A DNA stretch of 64,000 nucleotides, from assembly GCA_026018925.1 (NCBI GenBank), contig JAKSZU010000278.1:1-64000 (forward strand). The letters are read 5' to 3'. Shown in pieces: positions 55,069 to 62,584 of the stretch; position 1 is the stretch's first letter, and each line of letters begins with the position of its first letter. The stretch comes from Tupaia tana. Its lineage: Eukaryota > Chordata > Mammalia > Scandentia > Tupaiidae. The position numbers and the translations under genes were made by a program. Below the pieces are notes generated by a model, which searched no databases, was not told the origin of the DNA, and saw only the letters and a program-made list of their open reading frames with translations.

Positions 55069-56016
55069 CTTTCAAAGCAAACTAAAACTAAAGAAACCCT
55101 CTTCCTTCGAAATGTTAGAGAATTTACTCAAACTTTTTCTTCCTCTTCCTTAACTTTGGAAGTTGAACAACTGTTATGTTCAGTGTTGCGCTATATCAAC
55201 TCTTAGTTTGGGAAGCAGTTTTACACTGTATTTCAAAGTACGTTTCGAAAAGAAGCTTAATTTCGCGAGTTAAATATTTTGTTTTTCAGCTAAAATCTGT
55301 ACTTTTCCTTGGAGTATCAGAAAGGTCTTTGGCAGAATGACTCCTCTCATGGAGCTGATTTTCATACCTAAAGGTATTTGTGGTAGCTGCAAGTAGAGTT
55401 TTGGGCCTAAGAATGCACTACACTTTGAAACCTAAGACTAAATAGACCATCTTCTAATGAAATGTTAAGAAAGAACTAGCACAAACTTGTTTCTTCCACT
55501 TACTTAACTTTGGAAGTTGAACAACCTGTGATGTTCAGTGTTCCTCTACTTAAACTTTTAGTTTTGGAAGCAGTTTTACATTATATTTTAAGGTACGTTT
55601 GGAAAAGAAGCTTACTTTCGTTAGATAAACATGTGGTTTTTCAACCAAAATCTGTACTTTTCATTGAAGTATCAAAAAGATCTCCGGCAGAATGACAGCA
55701 CTCGTAGAGTTGATTTTCATACTTAAAACTCTTTGTTGTAGCTGCAAGTTGAGTTTTGGGCCTATAAATGAACTACCCTTTGAAAGTAAATTAAGGCTAA
55801 TGAAACCCTCTTCCACCGAAATGTTCAGAAACAACTAACACAAACTTGTTTCTTCCACTTACCCTTGGAAGTTGAACAACTTGTGATGTTCACTGTTGCT
55901 CTACACCAACTCTTAGTTTTGGAAGCCTGTTTGCACTGTATTTCAAAGTACATTTTGAAAAGAAGCTTACTCTCGCGAGTTATGTTCTTTTTCAGCTAAA
56001 ATCTGTAGTTTTCCTT
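55069..56016 (+). repeat. Local duplication, right copy
   Basis: Right copy of 51611-52558, at an offset of 3,457-3,458 bp (one base lost near 55172). The sequence left of 55069 resembles the monomer near 52960 instead, so the breakpoint lies within CTTTCAAAGCAAACTAAAAC. The copy ends where the satellite ends. Confidence 0.8.
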
Positions 56017-56316
56017 AATTTAAGGAATCCTAATATATTTATTTATTTCACTTGGTGAGGGCGGGGGTGGCCTTGGCCAGTTTCGGCCTAGTCCTATTTT
56101 ATGTAATGAAAAGTTTATCTTTATGCTTATGTTAAATGTATCTTGAAGGGTCTTCAAAAGGTCAAGATTATTTCTGCCTAGATAGAACTTCAGCACACGC
56201 TCTATTGTGAGCACAGAGATAAAGCATTGTAATTGACAGTAGGTGATCAGGACCGAGGGGTGGTCGGGGGATTTTTGGGAAATCTTATCACATACTCAAG
56301 AGAGCTATGTAATTTT

Positions 56317-56324
56317 TTTTTATA
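56317..56324 (-). promoter_or_regulatory. Candidate LTR TATA box
   Basis: On the minus strand this reads TATAAAAA, about 230 bp inside the LTR from its U3 edge. The position suits a class II ERV promoter, but there is no other support. Confidence 0.3.
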
Positions 56325-56396
56325 CTAGTATATCAGGGAGTCAGAGGGGGGGTCGCTTCCCAGCAAGGCTACCACAGTTTCTGGAGCGTACAACAA

Positions 56397-56522
56397 GCGG
56401 CCTTGCCAAACATGTTGAATGGACCCAAGCTTTGTTCCTAGGTTGGGGGGCATACAGCAGTGGCCTTGCCAATCGTGCTGAACTGACCAAGGCTATGCTC
56501 AAAGGTCAGGGGGCTCAGACAG
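56397..56522 (-). repeat. 63-bp imperfect tandem repeat in LTR U3
   Basis: Two adjacent 63-bp copies, 56397-56459 and 56460-56522, share GGCCTTGCCAA, TGAA and the GGGGGC end, with scattered substitutions. Tandem enhancer repeats in this part of U3 are common in retroviruses; enhancer function here is inference. Confidence 0.65.
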
Positions 56523-56554
56523 ATCCTGGAGACCTGCCGGGTCAGACTCCTCCA

Positions 56555-56569
56555 TCTCCCCCTTTCTTA
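56555..56569 (-). other. ERV polypurine tract
   Basis: The minus strand reads TAAGAAAGGGGGAGA directly upstream of the LTR start. This is the typical priming site for plus-strand DNA synthesis in retroviruses and fixes the element's orientation. Confidence 0.55.
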
Positions 56570-57356
56570 TTTTGAAGTTTGGAGAGGTGAATTTCAGTTT
56601 CTATTGATGATATGGTGGAATGAAATTGTTTGATGATAACTGGAAAGCAAAACAAACATAAGTCTATGGTGAGAGAATGGTTGAAGGCCCCTCTGAGGTG
56701 AGATTGAATTTGTTCCCAGGTAATTTGTGTGTGATTGTAAGGTAAAGGAGTAACACAGATCTGTTTATAATCAGCATGACAGGCAGTAGTCAACCGGACC
56801 TTAATATTTTGAATTTCTTGTCCTAAATATAAAACTACTTCTTCTAGGGCATTGACTCTGTCAGCCAAATTGTTGGTCAATTTGTTCCTGTTTAAGCAAG
56901 GCAGTGGAGACATTAAGAGCTAATTTGTTAATGTGGGAAGCTGTCAAACAAAGAAAAGGCAAAATTATTTAAGAAATAACAAACCATGTATTTAGGAAAA
57001 ATACAGTGGGTCCAGTTTGGAAAACCAGACTGTGAGGAAATGTCGTTCCAGGAATATTCTGCTGAGGCTGAAAGTAACTTAGGTGGGTGAATAGAAGGCG
57101 CAGTGGCTAAAATTGAATTATTATATTCTGTAAGAGAAAGGAAAAGTAGGGTCTAAGCATCACGAGTGTGGTCATCATAACTGGAGGGAAGTAGTTGTCC
57201 TGTGGTTGAAGGAGAACCTGTAACTTGAGTTATAGGGGAAAAAAGTAACATAAAATGGAAGAGGCTTAACACCATAAGCTGAAAAGCAAAGGGGGAGTGA
57301 TTTCGTGGAAGCTGAAAAGTTAAAGGGAGTTGAGATGCGAGGCTGTTCATGCCCAA
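56570..57356 (-). pseudogene. env: Degenerate ERV env (class II / betaretrovirus-like)
   Basis: Broken envelope gene on the minus strand. The 5' part (57356 down to 57153) opens with Met and has a hydrophobic stretch, MVLSLFHFMLLF, that looks like a signal peptide, then hits a stop. The 3' part (56913 down to about 56577) looks like the ectodomain of the transmembrane subunit: a heptad-like helix, the cysteine pair in CHADYKQICVTP, and N-H-T and N-H-S sequons. The pattern matches betaretroviral/HML-type TM subunits. The reading frame changes near 56875. Most of the surface subunit, the membrane span and the cytoplasmic tail are missing, because the frame runs into the polypurine tract soon after the last sequon. 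It cannot encode a working envelope. Confidence 0.6.
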
Positions 57357-57760
57357 GAGGATTTCACCCCATTAGTTTAGAATGATTAGTAGTTACAATT
57401 ATTTTATTACACCTGGCCAGAGCTGTCATCATAAAATGCTGCTTTGAGGTTGTCACTCTCCTGGCCCTGATGTATTAATTCAGTTGTCAAGGCTGTCCTG
57501 GATAACGCCTGCCTACTTTCACAGCTCCCTCCATGCAGTCTATATCATAGATTAAGTTCAATAATTCCAGGACCCTCTGTGCTACGCACAGATTGTTTCC
57601 TCTAGCCAGTGCTTGGAAAGCTCCCTCCTGTCCCCCATTTCCTCCTGAAAGAATTTTTTTCTCATTCATCCATCCAAAAAACATGTATTTCGTGCCTCTT
57701 ACATGTCAGGTCATGTGCCAGAATGAGACATAGTTCGTAATCTCAAGTAGTTAAGAAAAA
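57357..57760. other. No gene; possible ancient repeat
   Basis: I see no convincing coding or RNA gene here. The stretch 57655-57745 (CATTCATCCATCC, then TTACATGTCAGGTCATGTGCCAG) resembles common mammalian fossil repeat ends, but I cannot assign a family. The upstream edge of the ERV remnant is also unclear within 57357-57450. Confidence 0.35.
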
Positions 57761-58016
57761 CAAATAATTAGGGCCAACAGGTTGTGTAGTGGTTAAGGTG
57801 TTCGACTCCCACTTGGATGACCATGGTTCAAATCCTAGATCTAGCAACTTGAAACTCACCCTCTGTTTGCATGCATGCCCAAAATCCCAAGAGGAGACTG
57901 GAGGAGAAAGCATTGCAGCATGGCCATTCTCCCAGGGGGTGATTTCTCCCTTTCGCTTTCTCTCTGTCTCTCCCAGTCTCTCCAGAGAGCACATGCACCC
58001 TTTAGCAAAAACTCTC

Positions 58017-58183
58017 AGGGTCAGCACGTGGCATGGTGGTTAAGGGTGCTGGACTTCCACATGGCTGACTATGGTTTGAGTCCAGAACCTGGCGGCCAGC
58101 TTTCTCACTTTCTCTTTTCCTTTCTTTCTTTCTTCCTTCCTTCCTTCCTTTCTTTCTTTCTTTCTTTCTTTCATTTTCTTTCT

Positions 58184-58214
<31 letters not shown>

Positions 58215-58287
58215 CACTCTGTCTCTCTCTGAACAGATAAATAAATAAAGTTCAGTAAGATAATTATTTAAAAAACAAAACAACAAC
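58017..58287 (+). mobile_element. tRNA-derived SINE (family 2), nested
   Basis: Head AGCACGTGGCATGGTGGTTA followed by the B-box-like GGTTTGAGTCC and AACCTGGCGGCC, then a CT-rich body and an A-rich tail with ATAAATAAATAAAG. It is flanked by AAAAACTCTC (58007-58016) and AAAAATCTCTC (58288-58298), an imperfect duplication of the family-1 tail. It therefore inserted into that SINE and is younger than it. The head resembles the family-1 head downstream of the A box (GCTGGACT...CCACRTGG...GAC), suggesting a shared tRNA ancestor. Confidence 0.75.
58111..58233 (+). repeat. (CTTT)n/(CCTT)n microsatellite
   Basis: About 120 bp of TTTC, TTCC and TTTC blocks expanded inside the CT-rich body of the family-2 SINE. 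Open frames across it on both strands are artefacts of the repeat. Confidence 0.9.
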
Positions 58288-58337
58288 AAAAATCTCTCCA
58301 AAAAACTCCAAATAATTATGCAATAGTGATGTATATT

Positions 58338-58594
58338 TTTGGGGGAGAGAGGTTTTTCTCTATAGGGTGCGTGCACTCACCAGACAGACAGAGACATAGA
58401 GACAGAAAGCGAGAAATCACCCCCCAGGGGGCATGGTCACGCCGCAATCCCTTCTCCTCCATTTTCCTCTCAGGATCCTGGGCATGCACGCACACACGCC
58501 CGGCGTGAGTTTTAAGCCACCGGGCCCGGGACCTGAACCGCAGTCGACGACGTGGGAGTCCAGCGACATACCCATTACGCTAACTGCTGGTTCC
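58338..58594 (-). mobile_element. tRNA-derived SINE (family 1), minus strand
   Basis: Flanked by CAATAGTGATGTATATT (58321-58337) and CAATAGTGATGAATATT (58595-58611), a 17-bp target-site duplication with one mismatch. On the minus strand the copy starts near GAACCAGCAGTTAGCG and ends in GAGAAAAACCTCTCTCCC. The low decay of the duplication points to a fairly recent insertion. Confidence 0.85.
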
Positions 58595-58611
58595 CAATAG
58601 TGATGAATATT

Positions 58612-58907
58612 ATGATAGATAGAGTTTCATGGGTAGGGACACCTCTCCCTGCCTGGTGCACAGAGGGTAAGTCAGGGTAGGCTACCTGGAGAAAGGGCTA
58701 TTAATGCTTATAAGATGAACTAGTGTTAAACATTTGAGGACATGCAGTGTGCCAGGAAGTGGCCAGTTATATATTGGGTACTAGAATTTTTGCTGTAGGC
58801 TAAACAGGACAGATTCTCCCCAACCTCCCTGTCCTCAGGTAGAATCTTGGGTTGATCCTATAGCCCTAGAGAAGACAATGTGGGGACAACACTTGTACTC
58901 ATTAAGG
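58612..58907. other. Unique-looking intergenic DNA
   Basis: No open frame, RNA gene or repeat that I can recognise. Confidence 0.5.
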
Positions 58908-58918
58908 AAGTGGGGTCT

Positions 58919-59125
58919 AGAATGAGCACGTGGTGTGGTGGTTAGGGTTGCTGGATTCCACATGGCCGACCCTGCTTCCAGTTTTGGACCTGGTGGCTTG
59001 CTTTTGCACTTTCCCTTTCTCTCTCTCTCTCTGGTCAAATTAAAAAATAATAATATCAACAACAGCAATTGGACTTAAATAAATAAATAAATAAATAATT
59101 CATAAAAAAAAGGAAGAGAGAGATA
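58919..59125 (+). mobile_element. tRNA-derived SINE (family 2)
   Basis: Bounded by AAGTGGGGTCT at 58908-58918 and 59126-59136 (exact 11 bp). It contains GAGCACGTGGTGTGGTGGTT, CCACATGGCCGACC and GGACCTGGTGGCTTGC, then CT repeats and an A-rich tail that includes (AAAT)n near 59080-59098. The B box is decayed (AGTTTTGG at its expected site). Confidence 0.75.
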
Positions 59126-59136
59126 AAGTGGGGTCT

Positions 59137-59957
59137 GAGACTGGGAGGAGGAAAACAGGACAATGACTGACATGCTCCCTGCATCCTACCATTCAAGAAC
59201 CTGCCGCCCCTTCCTTTGAGTTCCTGTCTCTGGCTCCTCATCTCTTCGAGGAGATACAGACATTCAAGCAGCTTGGTTGCCAGGGGCAACCCTAGAAGGC
59301 AACCTCATTCCAATTGCAGACACTGAAGCCCCCAGCCGCCCCCCTCCCCGCCGGGGCTTTATTTCCTGGCTCTGATAGACAATCGGTAGGTGGCTCAACT
59401 TGGCCAAGTCCCCTCTGGAAGTGACAGGACGAGACCATTGTGTTCTGGTGGGTCTAAGTGGAGTGTAGAAGATAGCCTTCCAGCCACTCAACAGGGTCCC
59501 AAGAAAAGAAAGGTGACCGACAAAGCAGTAGATGGCATTTTAATCTACACGTATGCTTAATACTTGATATGAGTAGCATAATCTTGTTTTTTCTTCTGAG
59601 ACATGGCATAATTTATTTCAATCCTCAGGCTTAGTAACTTACCTGCAGTTCTGATGCATGTATGTGTAGGTCTGCAGCACTAATGAGATTGCAGAAGTGG
59701 TGGATTTCTCGAGCTCACAGTTTTCCTATTGTGCTGAGGTTATCCACCAATATGTTTCCCCTTTCCTGAGCTAGGACCTGTGATCTGGGAATATGGACAC
59801 TGGAGGAGAAGGCAGAGAGAGCAAGCTCCTTTCAAGAGAGCCACTACTGGTGCGTCTGACATGTAATTGGGTTTACCATGGCTTCCTGCCTCTTTCTCTT
59901 GTTCCTGCTGTTCTGCCTGCTTGAACTCCCTGCTGCTGTTCCCATAATGAGGGAAGC
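59137..59957. other. Intergenic DNA, moderately GC-rich in part
   Basis: The interval 59180-59500 is more GC-rich than its surroundings and has an open minus-strand frame (59491-59264) without recognisable domains. I do not support a gene here. The only discrete element I see is the palindrome at 59276. Confidence 0.4.
59276..59290. promoter_or_regulatory. Candidate RFX-type X-box palindrome
   Basis: GTTGCCAGGGGCAAC is a perfect 6-bp inverted repeat with a 3-bp spacer and matches the general X-box form bound by RFX factors. Binding is inference from one motif. Confidence 0.3.
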
Positions 59958-60215
59958 CTAGGCAGAGTCAGAGCACCTGAGTTTCTGTTTCTGCTCTGTG
60001 ACTTGGCAATGTATTTAATCATCCTGAGCCTCAGTTATTTAATCATCCTGAGCCTCAGTTTCTTCACCTGTGAAATGGAAACAGTAACACCTGCCCTATC
60101 CAATCACAGAATTGTAACTATTGAAGGAAAGAATTTCTGAGAAAGTGTTTTATAAACTGGAACTAGCAACAGTTATAGAAGAATGATAACAAGGACAACA
60201 ACAGAAGAACAAGAA
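59958..60215 (+). mobile_element. MIR SINE, 3' part
   Basis: TCTGTGACTTGG, CCTGAGCCTCAGTTTCTTCA and CCTGTGAAATGG follow in the order typical of the conserved 3' half of MIR, with the usual decay. A 24-bp segment is tandemly duplicated exactly at 60013-60036 and 60037-60060. MIR elements are mammal-wide, which anchors the host group. Confidence 0.65.
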
Positions 60216-60271
60216 GAAGCAGCTGTCAGTTATGAGTGGTTACTGTGCCCATTGCTGTCCTCTTTATTTAC

Positions 60272-60425
60272 ATTCTCTTTCTCTCTTTTTTTAATACCAG
60301 AGGGTACATGTGTTAACCGGAGAGACAGAAGAGAGAAAGCACTCCCCAGTGGGGCATGGTCATGCCTTGTATCCTTGTTTTCCATTTCTCCATCCTGTCA
60401 GAATTTGGGGCATGCACACCCCCAC
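60272..60425 (-). mobile_element. Old family-1 SINE fragment, minus strand
   Basis: GAGAGACAGAAGAGAGAAAGC, GGGGCATGGTCATGCC and GGGGCATGCACACC match, in order and more decayed, the minus-strand body of the family-1 SINE. A younger copy interrupts it at 60439-60722. A faint continuation of its head (TTTCAAGTTG, TTGAATCATG) may lie after 60736. Confidence 0.55.
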
Positions 60426-60438
60426 AGGCCCCATGTTT

Positions 60439-60722
60439 CCCTTTTCTTTTCTTTATTTCGTTTTTTTTTGGGAGAGGTTTTTGCTATAGGGTGCATGTGC
60501 TTGACAGAAAGACAGAGAGAGACAGAGAGACAGAAAGAGAGAAATCACTCTCCAGGAGGAATGGCTACACCGCAATCCCTTCTCCTTCATTCTCCTCTCC
60601 TGATCTTGGGCACACATGCACACACGCCTGGAGTGTGTTTAAGCCACCAGATCCAGGACTTGAACCAGGGTCAACTACATGGGAGTCCAGCGACATAGCC
60701 ATTACACTGACTGCTGGTCCCA
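60439..60722 (-). mobile_element. tRNA-derived SINE (family 1), minus, nested
   Basis: Flanked by AGGCCCCATGTTT (60426-60438) and AGGCCCCATATTT (60723-60735). A T-rich tail lies on the left and the tRNA-like head on the right (minus-strand B box GGTTCAAGTCC, A box CAGTGTAATGG). It inserted within an older copy of its own family. Confidence 0.8.
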
Positions 60723-60735
60723 AGGCCCCATATTT

Positions 60736-60985
60736 TTCAAGTTGTCATGGTCAACAGTTGAATCATGACCAACCACAGTTGGTCATGTGAGATCAGGCTC
60801 CCTTAAAGACTAGGCTCTGGGGCCAACCTTTATATTATCCCATTTAAATCTAGATATTATTTTTATTCAGCTCACAGTTGACCTTCCTGTGAAAGCTTCA
60901 TTGACAACACTTGCCCATATTGGTTCCTAGCTTCTCTAAACTAGTTTGTAACATCTAAGTTAACTCTTCATTATCACACAAGTTC
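60736..60985. other. Intergenic DNA
   Basis: Apart from a possible decayed SINE head in the first ~45 bp, nothing recognisable. Confidence 0.4.
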
Positions 60986-60989
60986 TCCT

Positions 60990-61085
60990 TGTTCAGCTGG
61001 ATTATAAACTCCTTCAGAATAGGTTTTACATACTCTATTGCACTTGCCTTCCCCAAGATACTGAACAAATAGTAGGTGCTGATAG
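60990..61085 (+). mobile_element. L2-like 3' fragment
   Basis: TTATAAACTCCTTCAGAATAGG and GAACAAATAGTAGGTGCTGA follow the order of the common mammalian LINE2 3' end. Short and decayed, so the family call is tentative. Confidence 0.4.
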
Positions 61086-61328
61086 AATGCTTGGGATGGG
61101 CATGCAACTCTCTAAGATGCTGGACCCACATGAGAAGGTCCTGGGTCCACATCTGGAGGTCTCCCTGTACATACATGGGCACGCACATGTGCCCATGATC
61201 CAGGCTGTCTAAGGCTGGCGGTGGGTCATGGTGTGAATTGCCTGCTGTTCTCCTGTAATGAGGCGGGGGGAGCGTATTGGAAATGCTCCCCTATAGAGGA
61301 AATAAAATAAACTCAGAAGACAAAAAAA
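61086..61328 (+). mobile_element. Possible decayed tRNA-derived SINE
   Basis: GCTGGACCCACATGAGAAGG and CTGGGTCCACATC resemble the tRNA-like head of the other SINEs. The segment ends in AAATAAAATAAACTC and an A-run. I found no target-site duplication. Confidence 0.35.
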
Positions 61329-61777
61329 GCTTCTTGGAAATGTCTAACCACACAGTTATTGCATATATTGAGAATTGCATATATTTTGCAAAGTTCTGGG
61401 TATAGAATTAGTTATTCTTCATGGTCTTGCCATCAGGAAAGGATCTATCTGCTCAATTCAGGTTGATGTCATCATCTTTAAAAAGCTGTTAGCTCCTCAA
61501 TGGTGAATTCTGATAGAAGGACTGCTTGTAGAAATGGTATTTATATTACCCTCACACCCCTTCTATATATCCTCGTCTTGCTCCATAATTTCTCCATGCT
61601 CATACAAACATATACCGGTATATACAAATGGATTCTGTCTTTAAAAGACAGACTGGCTCCTCTTTAAGACTCCAAAGAATACCAAGTAAGACTAGTGTTA
61701 GATACGAGGAATGACTTCCCTCCCACCCTAGGGTGGAAACTCAGAAGCAGGGATATATGGATACTTATAGAGCTTTC
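61329..61777. other. Intergenic DNA
   Basis: No gene seen. It contains a 14-bp perfect palindrome, ATATACCGGTATAT, at 61610-61623, probably by chance. Confidence 0.45.
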
Positions 61778-61793
61778 AAAAGGAGAATCTTCC

Positions 61794-62049
61794 AGGACCA
61801 ACAGTTAGCGTAATGGCTATGTCGCTGGACTCCCACGTAGTCGACCGCGGTTCACGTCCCGGACCTGGTGGTGTAAAACTCATGCCGGGCACATGTGCAT
61901 GTGTGCCCAAGATCCCAAAAGGAGAACGGAGGAGAAGGGATTGTGGTGTGGCCATTCCCCCTGGGTGGTGATTTCTCGCTTTCTATCTCTCTGTCTCTCT
62001 CTGTCTGTCTGGCGAGCACATGCGCCCTATAGCGAAAACCTCTCCAAAA
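61794..62049 (+). mobile_element. tRNA-derived SINE (family 1), full length
   Basis: Best reference copy. A 16-bp exact target-site duplication, AAAAGGAGAATCTTCC, lies at 61778-61793 and 62050-62065. The A box TAGCGTAATGG is at 61806-61816 and fits the polymerase III consensus at every position; the B box GGTTCACGTCC is at 61849-61859. Next come the conserved body, a CT-rich stretch (TCTCTCTGTCTCTC), CGAGCACATGCGCCC and AGCGAAAACCTCTCC with an A tail. Perfect flanks and intact boxes suggest a young copy. Confidence 0.88.
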
Positions 62050-62164
62050 AAAAGGAGAATCTTCCTAATTTCTCTTCAACTTATCTCAAATCGCCATCTT
62101 CTTTCCCAGTGTGCCCTGAACATATAGGCCTTCCATCTTAGGACCTGCCTTGTCAGCTCTATGT

Positions 62165-62310
62165 TAGGGCCTCTATGCTAGTTGTTCCCACAGCCTAGAA
62201 GCTGCTGCTCTGGGAATCTTTATCTGGCTGGGTACCTTCTTATCATTCAAGTTTAGACTAAATTAGAAGTCTTCCCTCATCTCGATTTAAAATCGCTTCC
62301 TCAAGAGCAA
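62165..62310 (+). mobile_element. L2-like fragment
   Basis: TAGTTGTTCCCACAGCCTAG, TGGCTGGGTACCTTC, TTATCATTCAAGTTTAGAC and AGTCTTCCCTCATC follow the order of a well-known segment of the mammalian LINE2 3' region, with heavy decay. Confidence 0.45.
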
Positions 62311-62584
62311 AAACATAGACTATACACATGTGCCTGCTTTTGTATGAACAATTTTCTCTGGAAGGATGCATAAGAAACAGCATTATAGGGAGGGTAGCTG
62401 GATAGCTGGAAAAGATTTGTTTTTATTTCAGGTCACATCTTTCTTTTTATTTTCTTATCAGGACATCATGTTGAAACAACTGTGTGTGATATTACTGTTA
62501 CATTTTGCTTATGTGGATGATTTTTTAGTTAAACAATATTATGATAATAAAATTTAAAACAAAGGAGAAAAGGCAAAAAAGATT
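62311..62584. other. AT-rich intergenic DNA
   Basis: No gene or repeat recognised. Two pyrimidine-rich tracts ending in CAG look like splice acceptors (62417-62431, 62438-62460), but no supporting exon is visible. Confidence 0.4.

Larger units (their letters stand above)
50416..56016 (+). repeat. Diverged satellite monomers at the array edge
   Basis: Landmarks continue at 50445, 50800, 51152, 51508, 51861, 52216, 52571, 52897, 53250, 53606, 53931, 54285, 54639, 54964, 55318 and 55673. Spacing is mostly 352-356 bp, with three short copies of about 325 bp. Each monomer differs from the A-D types at many sites and lacks the clean C-D-A-B order after about 51,340. The last monomer is cut off after CTGTAGTTTTCCTT. 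This is the usual decayed margin of a satellite array. Confidence 0.9.
56053..56554 (-). mobile_element. ERV LTR, betaretrovirus-like, minus orientation
   Basis: On the minus strand a purine-rich tract at 56555-56569 is followed at once by TGGAGGAGTC, as expected for a 3' LTR. A TATA-like box lies at 56317-56324 and a 63-bp imperfect tandem repeat sits in the U3 part. The far end is uncertain: TGG at 56053 or TGA at 56056 are candidates for the terminal TG/CA. That gives about 500 bp. I did not find a second LTR, so the provirus is truncated. Confidence 0.6.
57771..58308 (+). mobile_element. tRNA-derived SINE (family 1) with a nested SINE
   Basis: The element is bounded by an exact 10-bp direct repeat, CAAATAATTA, at 57761-57770 and 58309-58318, a target-site duplication. 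The head has an A-box-like TAGTGGTTAAGG (57787-57798) and a B box GGTTCAAATCC (57825-57835), so it derives from a tRNA. The body (GGAGACTGGAGGAGAAAGC, CATGGCCATTC, GTGATTTCTCCC, GAGAGCACATGCACCC, AGCAAAAACTCTC) matches the copies at 58338, 60439 and 61794. Its tail is split by another SINE at 58017-58287. Confidence 0.8.

Noticed and set aside
1-56016. CENP-B box (general form TTCGNNNNANNCGGG) in the satellite
   Set aside because: TTCG occurs (TCTTCGGCAG, TTTCGCGAG, TTTCGAAG), but none is followed by CGGG at the required spacing in the monomers I read.
58002-58376. Open frames on both strands across the CTTT microsatellite
   Set aside because: Low-complexity translation of a microsatellite within SINEs.
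59264-59491. Minus-strand 75-residue frame in GC-richer DNA
   Set aside because: No domain, no clear start context, no splice structure that I can defend.
61610-61623. 14-bp palindrome ATATACCGGTATAT
   Set aside because: Short, isolated and in AT-rich DNA; no supporting context.
61806-61859. A tRNA gene, because of intact A and B boxes
   Set aside because: The boxes sit in a SINE head followed by a tRNA-unrelated body and flanked by target-site duplications; it is not a functional tRNA.
62366-62557. 63-residue plus-strand frame with hydrophobic stretch and nearby splice-acceptor-like tracts
   Set aside because: AT-rich DNA with no partner exon or family resemblance; chance is the simpler explanation.
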